Part shown: piece by piece, positions 20,684 to 31,904 of the stretch
Layout: each line of letters starts with the position of its first letter
How positions within the stretch are numbered: position 1 is the first letter of the stretch
Source of the DNA: Cylindrotheca closterium
Taxonomy: Eukaryota; Bacillariophyta; Bacillariophyceae; Bacillariales; Bacillariaceae
Length of the DNA: 64,000 bases
Assembly (NCBI GenBank): GCA_933822405.4
Contig: CAKOGP040001825.1
Location: 248,001 to 312,000, forward strand
Direction: 5' to 3'
Notes under the pieces: model-generated
Told to the model about the DNA's origin: nothing
The model's database searches: none
What the model saw: only the letters and a program-made list of their open reading frames with translations
Position numbers and translations under genes: made by a program

Positions 20684-21577
20684 ATGAATCTCGCAGCCGT
20701 ATTGATATTTTTCGTGGGCACCTGTGCTTTCTGGAATGTCTCTGCTTGGGGATCAAATACGAGACCCAAAGATCCAATTTGCAATAGTGTGAGAGCATCT
20801 GGAATGGAAGGAGGAAGAGCAGTCGTCACAAGATCAGCCTTTTTTCAAGGAATACTTTTGGGATCAATAGCGGCTCCAAGTATGACGGTTGCCTTTGATG
20901 GGGGTGTAGGTGCGTTTTCTCAATCGAGACTTGATTCACTGTTTTTGTATGATCAAGAAGGCAAATTGAAATGCTGATTGTTATCGTTGCGACTGCACTT
21001 TTGTCTTAAAGGCGGGCTTGGTAAAACTAAACCCCAGACTGGTGTTGAGTTATTTGAAGCAAGCTCAACGCCCATTCAAAACCAGAAAGGAATCGTCTCC
21101 GCTGAGATCAAGTCAGTCAATGGAAAGCCTCTTCGAATCGAGTTCCAGACACCATGGCCGTTGCTGCCCACCACATCCGGTCTAGAAGCCAGGGACCTGC
21201 GAACATCGGAGTCTGCATTTGTTCAGGTCGTCCCAGAGGTATCCAACTGGCAAAATCCAAAGATCTTTAAACAGCTACTGATTGACTCCGTCTTGGCGAC
21301 TCAAGGAAAGTTTGGAGCCTATAGCACTCCAGTCGATGTAAAGGTAAAGCCATTGTCAGATGACAGGTTTTCGGTGACATTCATTTCATATACACCTGCG
21401 ATGCGAGAAAGTGAGCGACAGCTATGGATCAAACCAATAGTTGCCGATTCGACCCTCATTTTGTTGATCGTTGGAACAACCAAAGCGAGATTTCCGTCAC
21501 AGGAAAAGTCATTTGGAAAGATCCTAGACACATTTCTAGCGGTGCCTGCACCGGAGTCGAAGTTGCGAGCAAGATAA
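20684..21577 (+). CDS. PsbP-like protein of the thylakoid lumen (predicted)
   Basis: Two exons (20684-20909, 21012-21577) encode 263 residues. The N-terminus has three targeting layers seen in diatom lumen proteins: a signal peptide (AAVLIFFVGTCAFWNVSA) ending before an aromatic residue (W), a short transit region rich in Arg and Ser, then a second hydrophobic segment (SAFFQGILLGSIAAPSMTVA) like a thylakoid-transfer signal. The mature part resembles the PsbP/Mog1 fold, with LRIEFQTPWPLLPT and the C-terminal RQLWIKPIVADSTLILLIVG strand region, then a final helix. PsbP proteins assist photosystem II; PsbP-like ones have varied roles. The family assignment is from pattern only. Confidence 0.6.
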
Positions 21578-21628
21578 TCGAATCAAGGTACAGTGTATAT
21601 TTAATAAGTAGAAGCAATTACAACGAGA

Positions 21629-23959
21629 TCATAGTGTGTAGGTAGTATTGGTGTCGGAAGACTCATCAGTAGCAACACGCTTCTTCTTCAACTCGTTCAG
21701 CATAAAAGAGTTTGTGACATCTGACAAAACAAACCCGCGTCTTGGCTGTGAAATTGAAGAACTCGGGACTTCCGTAGAAATTTCTCTACCCGAGTCCTCA
21801 ATATCTGATGCAGAGTCATCATCCACGAAGAAACTATCATCAGACTTTTCCGTTTGAATATCGTCCAATATTGTCTCATTGTTGCCTGAAGCTTTCGATT
21901 GCTCAGCCGTGGTATCCAATAGCTTCGAATCGTCTATAGCGGCAATAATGTCATCAATAATCGTAACAATAGTTTCGTCCATATCCAATGAATAGAGGCT
22001 GGTGTTTTCGCGATCCAACTCATAGTTCGCTTCATCATAACGAACCGAAGAATCCTGAAGCTGAGAGGCCTCGAAAGGCTGAACGCATAGTGCAAGTGCT
22101 TCCGCACTTCGGATCTCTGAATCATTGGAAAGTAGTATCGACGGACTTCCAGTATCAATCATACATTCCGGACCAGCTATATTGCTTGTTACTGGTGTGA
22201 TACCCACCTCTGGACTGACAGCTACACTTGTGTCAATTTGTAGATCATCTTGTCGATCAATCATGATGTTGACTGAACGTTCGTGGTTGAAGTGGGCTGA
22301 ATCTTCAATTGATGAATTTGATGGAGTGCTGTCCCTTGCAACGCTGTCATTGTCAATTACTGAACGGATGTCATCCTTTTCATCAGCACTGTCATTGCTT
22401 TCAACTTCAGAAGAGCTTGCCACTATTTCTTCACCATCTCCGCCATTGTCTGGTAGTTTGGATTTCTCAGTGGCATTCTTTATGCTCTCACACTCGCTTG
22501 CATGCTCCTCGCTGTCTTCTGTGTTGGTGGATATCATGGGTGCAGTAGGAATGATTTCCTGAATCTTCGACTTTTCAAAGTCACCCTTTACCTGCCCGAG
22601 ATCCTTCTTCACACTACATGTAGAGGCTGGTATCGCTGCATTGCCATGGCTGCTAGAGTGTTGCACTTTTGGGACCGCATCAGCAGACAACTGATTCGTT
22701 CCATCAACAAGGATTTGTAAGTCTTGTGGCATTCCGACCTCCAAATCTTCAGTTTTGGGCATAGTAAGAGAATTCTGACACTGCGCTAGGTTCGAGATAT
22801 AGACAGATCCTGTCTTGAATTGGAAACAATCATATTCCTTCAAAGTCCTCCGTTTGTGACGACGACGGTTCATTTCCATCATTTCTTCATTTTCTTCTCC
22901 TTCTTCAATGCTTTCGAGTTTGGTTGTTGCTCGCGAAAGGAATGATCTGATGGAACCAGAGTCATCTGAAGTGATGTCTGAGACACTCCAGATGGTCGAG
23001 GGTAAGTAATTATGTTGGTCATGATACTTTTCCTCAATCATACTGTATTCCTTTGACGAAAAATCGTCTGTTAGTCTTGAAAAGCTCCTATTGCTCGACA
23101 TATGATCGGATTTCTGGCTTCTGCTGCTTGATATCGACTCAAATTTATCAAAGCCATGGCTCGTGTTGTAGTGGGCCTTCGTTTTCTTTCGCTCGTGCAT
23201 TAACCCAAAACAGAGAAGTGCAGCGACGAGAAAGGCAACAATCCCAGTAGCAATGGCAATGACAACAGTTAATTCTTCTCGGTCTCCGCTGGCTGTGTCT
23301 TCCTCTGGAAAAACGAGAGCCTCATTTATGGCGTGTATATATTCTGTTTGAACAACTGTCTGATCAAAAATCTTAATAATAGTAGCGTTCTTGAAAGCAA
23401 TCCTGATTGCTGCGTATGCTTCTTCGCGTGCCTGGGCTGAAAAGTAATCCAGTAGAATCTCTGTTGTACCCGTGGCAAAATAAGTGTTCGGTTTTCCATC
23501 TGCAACGGCGCTCTCATCTAGGAGTTATACCGGTATCGGATTTAATGTAAGAAGGCTTTGGCAAGATATAGTGTCATTGACAGCGGACTGATCCACGTAC
23601 CTTGTCCAGTGAAGATGTGTTTGGCACCCGTTTTCACTGCAAATAGAGGACGGTCCATGTCGTCACAAGTGTCCAACGCTTGCGCAACAGCGTTTGCAAT
23701 AGCTATCTCCGTACCTTTTCAAAGGAAAATATCAAATGAGATCTTGAATCCGAAAGGAAATGTATTGCATTCAAGACTAACCTTCCAATTGATTTTCACT
23801 TCCACTAGCAAACTGGATCTTGTATGCGTAGACTAGCTGCAGTGTCACGTCGTAGCTACGCCGAACAAAGTTGCAGTTCGCAGTCGAAATAATGGCAGCA
23901 AGTCCAACATCAACGACCACCATCATGAAAAGTAGTAAAGTGTAGTTTCGAATACTCAT
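21629..23959 (-). CDS. Single-pass membrane protein with signal peptide, ectodomain and long acidic cytosolic tail
   Basis: Three exons (23782-23959, 23601-23714, 21629-23517) encode 726 residues. A hydrophobic N-terminus (YTLLLFMMVVVDVGLAAII) acts as signal peptide or anchor. An ectodomain of about 150 residues follows (YDVTLQLVYAYKIQF, then a stretch with LDTCDD). The transmembrane helix LTVVIAIATGIVAFLVAALL lies near residues 180-204, then about 520 residues of Ser-, Asp- and Glu-rich tail. The layout resembles the large lineage-specific receptor-like families of diatoms, but no kinase or enzymatic domain is visible and I do not assign a function. The ATG at 23959 was chosen because the frame upstream has only non-ATG codons. 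Confidence 0.72.
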
Positions 23960-24441
23960 TGTTTTGTATGAAAATCGATCAGTTTGTACAGTCAAATAGC
24001 TTATCAATCATTTTGAAAAGTCATCCTGAAAACTTCAGTCAGAATTTCTAGAGTTCTGGATGGTTTAATTCAAACAGTTTGAAATTCAGTTGCAATATTC
24101 AATGTCATCGAAGTTTTCTGATTTGAAGGACTATTAATATATATCTTCTCTCCAAAACTTCATTTGGTGGACGAAGCAAGTCTTTGAGCTTGCTTATTGG
24201 CTGTCAAGAGTTTGTTAATGGGTGGCGATTTGATACTTCACACAATACTGTAGGCGGAGATGGATTTGAATGAATGAAGTTTTTGTGTGGCTTCTTAATT
24301 TGGTCGCGGGGGACTGTAGTCACGGAGACTGACGCAAGATTTTCATTCTGACTACTTCCCTACCATCATCCTCATCTCGTCGCTGGCAAAATGATACGGT
24401 GCGCATGGAATACCATAACGTAGTATCACAATTTTTAGACA
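23960..24441. promoter_or_regulatory. Divergent intergenic region, membrane protein / Lhcx-like gene
   Basis: 482 bp that must hold the promoter of the light-harvesting gene on the right. An AATACTGTAGG element lies near 24245. No coding sequence supported and no known light-responsive element recognised by eye. Confidence 0.45.
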
Positions 24442-25307
24442 ATGAAGATTATCTGCGCTGCTATCCTTCTTTTGGCACAAAGTGCCTTTTGCTTTACAAC
24501 ACGACATGCAAAATCGGATAGATTCGGGGCAATGATCTTGAATGAGGCCGAAGAAGAAACGCCTTCTCCTGAGATTGAAATGGAACAAGAAGTTATCGAA
24601 GAGCCTGAGAACCCTTTCTTATACAAAGTCACCACTGCAAACGGTTGGATTCCGGATGAATCGAAGCCTTGTTTCGGGCTTCCTGGAGTGGTTGCTCCTA
24701 CAGGATACTTCGATCCAATTGGTAGGTGACTGTCCCCGTCGGACAAGATTTTTATCAAATCAATCTAACAATTCTGAATCTTAACTCTTTTTGGTAAAAT
24801 ACAGGATTCTGCCAAACTGGAATCAGCCTTAACGATGTCAAGAGATACCGGGAATCAGAGGTGATGCATGGTCGTGTTGCCATGTTGGCCGTTGTAGGTT
24901 ATCTTGTTGGCGAGTCATTCGGAGGACCTTTCGGCCTCTCTGGACCTGCTAACGATCAACTTGCACAGCTTCCTCTTCCGGTGCTCCTGCTTTTTGGTGC
25001 GGGGATCGGCGCCGTGGAGCTCAAACGAGCAACCATTGGATGGGTTGAGCCCACAAAATTCAAGAGTCTTTGGGCTCTGAGAGAATCTTACTATCCAGGA
25101 GACGTGGGATTCGATCCTTTGGGATTGAAGCCAACAGAACCAGCAAAGTTCGCCGACATGCAAACGCGAGAACTTCAAAATGGTCGACTTGCCATGATTG
25201 GAGTTGCAGGTTTCTGCAGCCAAGAACTTGTCAACCACAAAACAATTCTTGCTACCATCGATTTTTATCAGAAAGTATACTCTGGAGTCAACCCATATGA
25301 CTACTAA
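24442..25307 (+). CDS. Fucoxanthin-chlorophyll a/c light-harvesting protein, Lhcx-like
   Basis: Two exons (24442-24721, 24805-25307) encode 260 residues. A signal peptide (MKIICAAILLLAQSAFCF) precedes a transit region. Helix 1 has the chlorophyll-binding motif RYRESEVMHGRVAMLAVVGY, helix 2 lies around LPLPVLLLFGAGIGAVELKR, and helix 3 is RELQNGRLAMIGVAGFCSQE. The phrase GDVGFDPLGLKP before helix 3 and the FDPIG before helix 1 are typical of the family, and overall similarity is strongest to Lhcx (LI818-type) proteins, which act in photoprotective energy dissipation in the thylakoid. An acidic stretch (EEAEEETPSPEIEMEQEVIE region) between transit peptide and helix 1 is longer than in the family members I know. 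The subfamily call is an inference. Confidence 0.88.
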
Positions 25308-25620
25308 TTCTCGTGATAGTCTATTCAAGACTTTCTGTTGTTTCATTTTAAAATAAGAACTGCGTATGTGATCCAGTAAGCGCGTTACTGAAAGGTGATA
25401 GATACATTTAAGAGCTCAAGATAGAAGGAAAAACAGAACTGAAACATTACTTCTTCAAAGATTCATTCATTCGCCTTGTTCCTACCGTACGTTGTACCAT
25501 AACCATCATAAAGTTTGTGTTTTTACTCTTTTTCTATTCTTATTGCTTGAGGATATGCGAGGTTTAAAAAAATGACAACTGGAAGGTACTCTGCACGGCA
25601 CCAAAAACACATACCAATCC
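25308..25620. other. Convergent gap between Lhcx-like and nucleoredoxin-like genes
   Basis: 313 bp between two stop codons, AT-rich, presumably shared 3' untranslated sequence. No further feature seen. Confidence 0.4.
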
Positions 25621-27135
25621 TTAGATTGTCCCTTGCGGTGATGATTTGTAATTCATAAGGAAAAACTTAATCGTTTCGGGAGTGATCTCGGTTTCATCAC
25701 TGACATAGAAGGCTCCATCGTTCTTTACGTCCAATAGAACCATTGTTGGAGTGCCAGAATCGATCAGTTCACATGCTTGCCATATATTGGCAGCCATACC
25801 AGCGTCTTGGTCAAATGCCCAATAGAATTTTATGAATTCCTCCCCTCGGTACTCCTCCGACGCATCTTTAACTGCATATTCGATTTCGAACTGCTCTTCC
25901 TCATCACCTTGCTCGTGGAAAACGATCAAACATTTGTGCGTATTGATATCATCCGTTGTTTTGCAAAGGTCGCCAAATGGTTTGGGATAAAATGGGAAGT
26001 CCGTGATATAGTCTCCGTTCTCAATAACAGTCCGAACTTCCGTGTTGATTATAGGCCGATCTCCAAAATTGTCATCTTCATCTTCTGGCTTTGGTCCAAG
26101 CATGACCAACATTGGGTATTCAGTAATGTCCAATCGAGTCTCCAGAGCTTCCCTCGCATCCGAATCGTCGAAAGCAACTGCGCCGCAGGTCATCTCTCCG
26201 AAAAATACTTCAAACGCCGGCTCTGATTCATCACCACTGACATACAGTAGCTTTGGAGGAACGAAAAGGACGAGGTTAGCAAATCGAGCAATCAGGAGCT
26301 AGTTAATCGCACATGTCATACTTCGATTCTCGACTTACTTCAAAGTCGTCTCCTCTCTTTCCTTTCAGAATATTGTATGCTTTTGTCATCCAAGGCGTAA
26401 ACTCTTTTGATAAATCATCCGATCTGGCTGCGAAATAAAGCATCAGATGTCTATCGTCAAGATAAGACATCGGTTGTTTGACTTCTTCTCCATCCTTCTT
26501 AATCACGTAGTTTTCTGGCAAGATATCCACAACACGGATTCTTCTCCAGGGAAAGTTCTTTCCTACTGGATCAGTCATCACACTCTGAACTCCATCCATG
26601 GTAATCAGTGATCCATCTTTATCGATCACCACAAGGTGTGGCATCCCATGAGCTTTGTATTCTGTGATGAGCTTTGGAAGTGTCGACATGGCATAGGGAA
26701 GGCACCACCAGGACATCTTGGAACAAAAGTTGTTATAATCTTCTTCAGACCGATCCATAGAACAAAAAACAATCTCATAATCCTCAGGAACTTTGGCTAA
26801 TGAATCAAAAAGCCCGAGTTTCAAATTGAACTTGACCGAGGCTGATGAGACGAACATGAAAATATTGTTGTTAGATGATCGCTGTTTTCTTTACATAAAT
26901 CCTTCATCAAGATCTGGAACTTACGCTCATTCCAAAGAGCTCCAAAGTAGAGCAAAATCTGATAATAGCAATATGGAAAAATTGTGAATTTAGCATCCAG
27001 CACGACGGGAAACCGTGGCACTAACATGATACGTACAACTTTGTCTGCCAAAACTTCGATGGGATCTGCAGTTTCACCAGTTGAAGGACGCACAACGAAG
27101 TCTCCAAAAAGAGAAAAGTCAAACTCTTCCGCCAT
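25621..27135 (-). CDS. Nucleoredoxin/tryparedoxin-like protein lacking the CxxC motif
   Basis: Three exons (26925-27135, 26339-26841, 25621-26250) encode 447 residues. Residues about 50-190 form a thioredoxin fold of the nucleoredoxin type: LLYFGALWNEPSVKFNLKLG, where active members read WCPPC, then EIVFCSMDRSEEDYNNFCSK and a cis-Pro region (HGMPHLVVIDKDGSL). A second related unit follows (LLYVSGDESEPAFEVFFGEM), again with a cis-Pro strand (DITEYPMLVMLGP). The C-terminal part resembles a third thioredoxin-like unit (CLIVFHEQGDEEE). The redox cysteines are absent in all units, so disulfide reduction is unlikely; a binding or chaperone role is possible. The ATG at 27135 starts MAEEFDFSLFGDFV. 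Confidence 0.75.
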
Positions 27136-27512
27136 GCTATCAGTTCTACTAGAAAGCAATCAAAACGCACAATAAGCTTGCGAAATCTTTGCAATCCGTC
27201 GTAAAACACAACGATTTATTTCCGGTCCGTCGTTTGGATCAAATTGAGTCACTACAGTAGTACTGTGTCTAGTACTTCTCCTACGAGTGGAGTTTACGGG
27301 ATGACTTTCTTCGATGTCCGTAAAGATGTCCATAATTCGTTCTTGCCTACAGTACCTGGTACCGGTACCGATACCGTAGTGGTAACTGAAGGCAATTATA
27401 GAGTACTTGCACACACGACTGAGATTTGAGAGAAGTCCATTGAGTCCATTTTTCAATTTTGTTCATGTGGACATCGAGAAACGAAAAATCAAAACCCTGA
27501 CACAAATTGGCA
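27136..27512. promoter_or_regulatory. Divergent intergenic region with GTACC-rich element
   Basis: 377 bp between divergent starts. At 27348-27379 there is a striking run beginning CTACAGTACCTGGTACCGGT and continuing with further TACCG units; a related CACTACAGTAGTACTG lies at 27249-27264. These match elements in other gaps of the window. Confidence 0.5.
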
Positions 27513-30097
27513 ATGCGATTGCGTTGTGTATCTTTGTTGATTGCTTCTCAGGCCTCCGGATTCTCACCATTTGTCAGACGACAGGTGAAACAAGTATCAC
27601 ATATATTACCAGCGATTCGTGCAGGTTGTCTTCAAATAAGAATGACCAGCAAAACCGCGGAAGACGACAAATATGCTTGGCTGGAAGACGTAGAAGCCAA
27701 GGAATGCCTGGATTTTGCCAAGTTTTCCAACGACAAGTGCATCCAAACTTTAGGAGATCCAAAAGATGGTCCTACCTATGATCGTGTCTTGAGTGTGCTG
27801 GAATCTGAGGATCGGATTCCTCATGTATCGTCGTATGGTCGTGATGAAAGTGGCGAGAGAATCCTCTTCAACTTTTGGAGAGACAAGGCAAATCCCAAAG
27901 GAATCTGGAGAAAGACTACTGCATCCGAATACGAGAAAAAAGAGCCTAAATGGGAAGTTGTATTGGATGTCGACAAGCTCGCGGAAAAGGATGGGATTTC
28001 TTGGGTCTGGAAAGGAGCTAAAGCTCTTGCTCGAAAGAGGGATCCAATGTCCGACAATGGACGCATCATTACTAGAGTGTTAATGAACCTTTCTCGTGGT
28101 GGTTCTGATGCAACTCATTTGAAGGAGTTTGACTTGCTCTCGGGAGAATTTGTTCCAGAAGGCGAGGCCTTTGTATTACCAGAAGCAAAAACCCGTGCCT
28201 CCTACAAGTCGAGAGATATCTTGCTGGTTGGATCTGACTTTGGACCTGACAGTCTGACAGATAGTGGATATCCACGAACGGTCAGAGAATGGGCTCGTGG
28301 AACCGCTGTGGAGGATGCACCTACTGTTTTCGAAGGCGAGAAGACGGATGTTGCTGTGAATGGGTATGTTGCCGATGAACGAAGCTTTGGTGGCTCCCTG
28401 TGGCAGATTCATTCCAGGTCCATCACATTCTACACCAGCAAGTACTACATGGCAAAACTTACTGAAGATCATCTACTCCCCCAATCAGAGCGTCCAGAAG
28501 GTCTTCCAGAGTTGGAGTTCAAGGAGTTGGAAATTCAAGAGGACGCAGAGATTGACTATGTTGGCAACATGCTTTTCATTTCCCTGAGATCTGACTGGAC
28601 GCCCAAGGAAGGTGGTAAAACATACAAGACAGGCTCAATCATCTATTGTGATTGGGAAAAGTTTTTGTCCGAAGGGAAAGGAGGTTCTGATTACCAAGAA
28701 CTATTTGAACCTTCCGACAGAACAGCATACGAGTATATGACTTGCACAAAGGATTACTTGATTGTATCCACCATGGACAACGTGAAATCGAAGCTTCATT
28801 TCTACAAGATTGGCGACAACGGAAACTCCTTGACTTTAGTCTCTGAAGATTCCGACCCTAAGATCCGGGATTGTAGCGTTCGTCCAATCGATGCACTGGA
28901 GAGCAACGAGTTTTGGTTTACTCTCTCGTCGTACACACAACCCAGTACACTATTCCTCGCAGATGCTGATAAAGTTGTTGAACCTGTTGAAAGTGCGGAA
29001 GACAAGTTTGTTGTTTCCAAGCTCAAGCAGCTTCCAGAGCAATACGATTCGTCTGGGCTGGTTGTCGAACAACGAATGGCAACGAGCAAGGACGGAACTG
29101 AAATTCCCTACTTCATTGTCATGAAAGAAGGGATGGAATTGAATGGCAAAAACCCCACTCTATTGTACGGATACGGAGGCTTTGAGATCTCTCTTGGGCC
29201 CCATTACGTTGCCACATCTGGACTTGCATGGCTGGAGCGCGGTGGGGTCTATGTGGAAGCCAACATCCGAGGAGGAGGGGAGTTTGGACCCTCCTGGCAT
29301 CAGGCTGCTCTTAAGGCCAACCGAAACAAAGCTTATGAAGGTATGTAAACAACTTGTTTGGTCCATTTTGGAATTCGCGTGCTCAATTCAAATGTTTTCT
29401 CCATGCAAATTTAGATTTCATTGCGGTTGGAGAACATCTTATTGAAAGCAATATCTGCAAGCCAAAGACTTTAGCAATCCGTGGAGGTTCAAATGGTGAG
29501 TCAGTCCCGGTTGGATTATTCAATGTTGAATGTTGTAGTTGACTTCATTTCATCGTTATGCAACGCAACTGTAGGCGGTTTGTTGATGGGTAATATGTAC
29601 ACAATGCGACCCGATCTATTTGGTGCTGTCCACTGCGCCGTTCCGTTGCTCGATATGAAGCGTTTCAATCAGCTGCTTGCAGGTGCAAGCTGGATGGCTG
29701 GTAAGTCAATGGTTTCCTGATCAATGCTACCTAGCTTTGCTTTTCTCTCAACACTATTTCTTTTACAGAGTATGGAAACCCGGACACCAGCGATTGGGAA
29801 GACTTCTTGTACAAGTACTCACCGTATCACAACATTGATGAATCAGTAGAGTCTTACCCTCCGATGCTCGTGACAACAAGTACACGTGATGACCGTGTCC
29901 ACCCAGCACACGCACGAAAAATGGTGAAGAAGCTTTGGGACTTGGGCGAAGGAAAGAACTGGCCAATCCACTACTACGAAAATATTGAAGGTGGGCACGG
30001 TGGTGCCGCAGATGCCAAGCAATCAGCCTTCATGACCTCGCTTGCCTATGATTTCATGTTTGCCACCTTGACAAAGAATGCTGAGGCCATGGAATAA
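27513..30097 (+). CDS. Prolyl oligopeptidase (S9A), with secretory/plastid-type presequence
   Basis: Four exons (27513-29340, 29415-29495, 29575-29700, 29769-30097) encode 787 residues. It cleaves after proline in peptides. The N-terminal half is a seven-bladed propeller; the catalytic half has [12 protein letters not shown] and [18 protein letters not shown], the nucleophile Ser635 in GGSNGG, the acidic residue in TRDDRVHP (near 719), and His755 in EGGHGG. All three catalytic motifs are intact, and the second intron splits the codon right after the nucleophile motif. The start region ([16 protein letters not shown], then SPF) looks like a signal peptide with Phe at +1, the diatom plastid pattern. 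A downstream Met ([16 protein letters not shown]) would give a cytosolic form. Confidence 0.9.
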
Positions 30098-30308
30098 GTA
30101 CAAATATATCTAAGAAATTGCAGATCACAGCAGCTTGATTAGGCTAAGTTATTACTATTAGTACGATGCCAATTGGACGACTCGTTTGAGCAGAAGATAA
30201 AAACTGAGTCTTGGATTGGATCTCCGTTGGTACGAATCATACGTACTGTACGTAGAATTCTTTCATAGTCTTCATGTCATATTTGCGTCACAAAAAACAA
30301 AAAACAAG
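30098..30308 (+). promoter_or_regulatory. Short gap and promoter of the J-domain gene
   Basis: A CGTACTGTACGTAG palindromic element at about 30241-30254 lies roughly 60 bp upstream of the ATG. Nothing else seen. Confidence 0.4.
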
Positions 30309-31904
30309 ATGCAAAAGACAGAGGAAGAACTGAAAAAAGAACAGGAGGACGCTAAGAAAGAACTCGATGAATTGTTCAAGAAGTCGAAACCAAAGAATCT
30401 TGCCGATGGATTGGGCCAAGGTGTCAACAACATTGTAGGCGGCGCTTTGGGAGGTGTTGGGATCGCCGTGTTAGCCCCAACAGCTGGGTTTGCGGCAGGA
30501 ATGAAGAGAGGGGGAATACTTGGTGGGATCGCTGGAGGAACAGGCGGTGTCGTTGTCGGTGCAATTGGTGGCGTAGGAATGATTCTGGGTGGGGCCGTGT
30601 CAGGAGTGACTCAAATTGTCCGTGGTGCTGCTGCCCAACCAGCTGCCATGAAAGCCAAAAAGGATGGGAAATGGTGGAACGAGAACACCCATGAATGGGC
30701 ATTGACAAACCTGAAGGAGACTAATATTCCCGAAAACGATGATGATTTGCTCAAGAATATAAAGGATGATTTGGATTCTGCAGGAAAACCAGGCAGTGCG
30801 TCGGCCGAGGTGAAAGATACCTTTTATTACGATGCCCTGGAAATTGACACCAGCGCGGATCCTTCAGCAATCAAGCGACGGTACTATATCTTGGCCCGAA
30901 AATACCATCCTGACAGAGTTGGGCAGGACGACAAAGAGAGTGCCGACAAATTCAAGCAGATTGCAGAAGCTTACCATGTGCTGAGTGACCCTAAGCTTCG
31001 ACAAACGTACGACAAAGAAGGACGAGACGGTCTCTCTGGTGACAAGACCGATATCAATGGCAGCGGAATGGATCCATCCATTCTAATGGCATTCCTCTTT
31101 GGATCTGACAAGTTCAATGACTACTTTGGGCGTTTGGCAACTTCTACTTCGGCCATGTTGGGCGACAGTGCCAAGTTCTCTGCAGAGGATTCGCGTACAT
31201 TACAGGAGCGTAGATGCACTCGATTGGCCGTCAAATTGGCCGAGAAGGTCGAACCATGGGTAAAGGATGATTTCGAGATTTGTACTACTATGTGGGCAAC
31301 CGAAGCTGTGGAGCTTAGCAAGGCTTCCTATGGGTATGAGTTGGTCAAGGTTCTAGGAATGGCATATGAAGTCACGGCTCTACAATTCTTGGGATCAACC
31401 GAATCTGGGGTTGGCATGCCCTCTATTGGGAAGTGGGCAGCTGGCCAAAAGGCGAAACGAAAGCAAAAGAAAGCAGGAAATCAAACTCAAGTCGAGTCTT
31501 TGCGCGCTACGTTCAACGCCATCCAACTCCAGCAGGAGTATGAACAAAAAATCAAGGAAGCAAAAACACCAGAAGAAAAGGCCCAACTTGAGAAGGAGCT
31601 CGAAGATGCTGCTCAATCGTCGGTTCTAAGCCTTATTTGGACAGCAACTGTTGTGGATATTACCTCAACGATTCACGAGACATGCCAAATGCTTTTCTTC
31701 GATCAAAGTGTGGACAAGGAGTCACGAAAGAAACGTGCCAAGGCTGTGAAGAATCTTGGCTTAACTCTTCAAGCGTGCCCCGAACCAATCAAAGAGAAAC
31801 AAGACGCCAAACATGTGTTTGAAGAAGCAGCATTGGCTGCAATGGTAGAGACCATGAAGCAAAAAGACGAAGCGTCGTTTTCAGCCTCCTTCAGAAATAA
31901 ATAG
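30309..31904 (+). CDS. J-domain (DnaJ/Hsp40) protein with Gly-rich hydrophobic segment, DnaJ-X type
   Basis: A single exon of 531 residues from the ATG at 30309. The first ~45 residues are a charged helix. Residues about 40-110 form a Gly-rich hydrophobic region (VGIAVLAPTAGFAAG, GIAGGTGGVVVGAIGGVGMI), which could insert in or sit on a membrane. The J domain lies at about 175-245, with the HPD motif in ARKYHPDRVGQDD needed to stimulate Hsp70. The C-terminal half matches the DnaJ-X region of Caj1/Djp1-type proteins (LAEKVEPWVKDDFEICTTMW), which in yeast help peroxisomal or other membrane-protein import. A KAKRKQKKAG basic stretch and a helical region follow. The J domain is certain; the X-domain call is moderate. 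Confidence 0.85.
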   Translation: MQKTEEELKKEQEDAKKELDELFKKSKPKNLADGLGQGVNNIVGGALGGVGIAVLAPTAGFAAGMKRGGILGGIAGGTGGVVVGAIGGVGMILGGAVSGVTQIVRGAAAQPAAMKAKKDGKWWNENTHEWALTNLKETNIPENDDDLLKNIKDDLDSAGKPGSASAEVKDTFYYDALEIDTSADPSAIKRRYYILARKYHPDRVGQDDKESADKFKQIAEAYHVLSDPKLRQTYDKEGRDGLSGDKTDINGSGMDPSILMAFLFGSDKFNDYFGRLATSTSAMLGDSAKFSAEDSRTLQERRCTRLAVKLAEKVEPWVKDDFEICTTMWATEAVELSKASYGYELVKVLGMAYEVTALQFLGSTESGVGMPSIGKWAAGQKAKRKQKKAGNQTQVESLRATFNAIQLQQEYEQKIKEAKTPEEKAQLEKELEDAAQSSVLSLIWTATVVDITSTIHETCQMLFFDQSVDKESRKKRAKAVKNLGLTLQACPEPIKEKQDAKHVFEEAALAAMVETMKQKDEASFSASFRNK

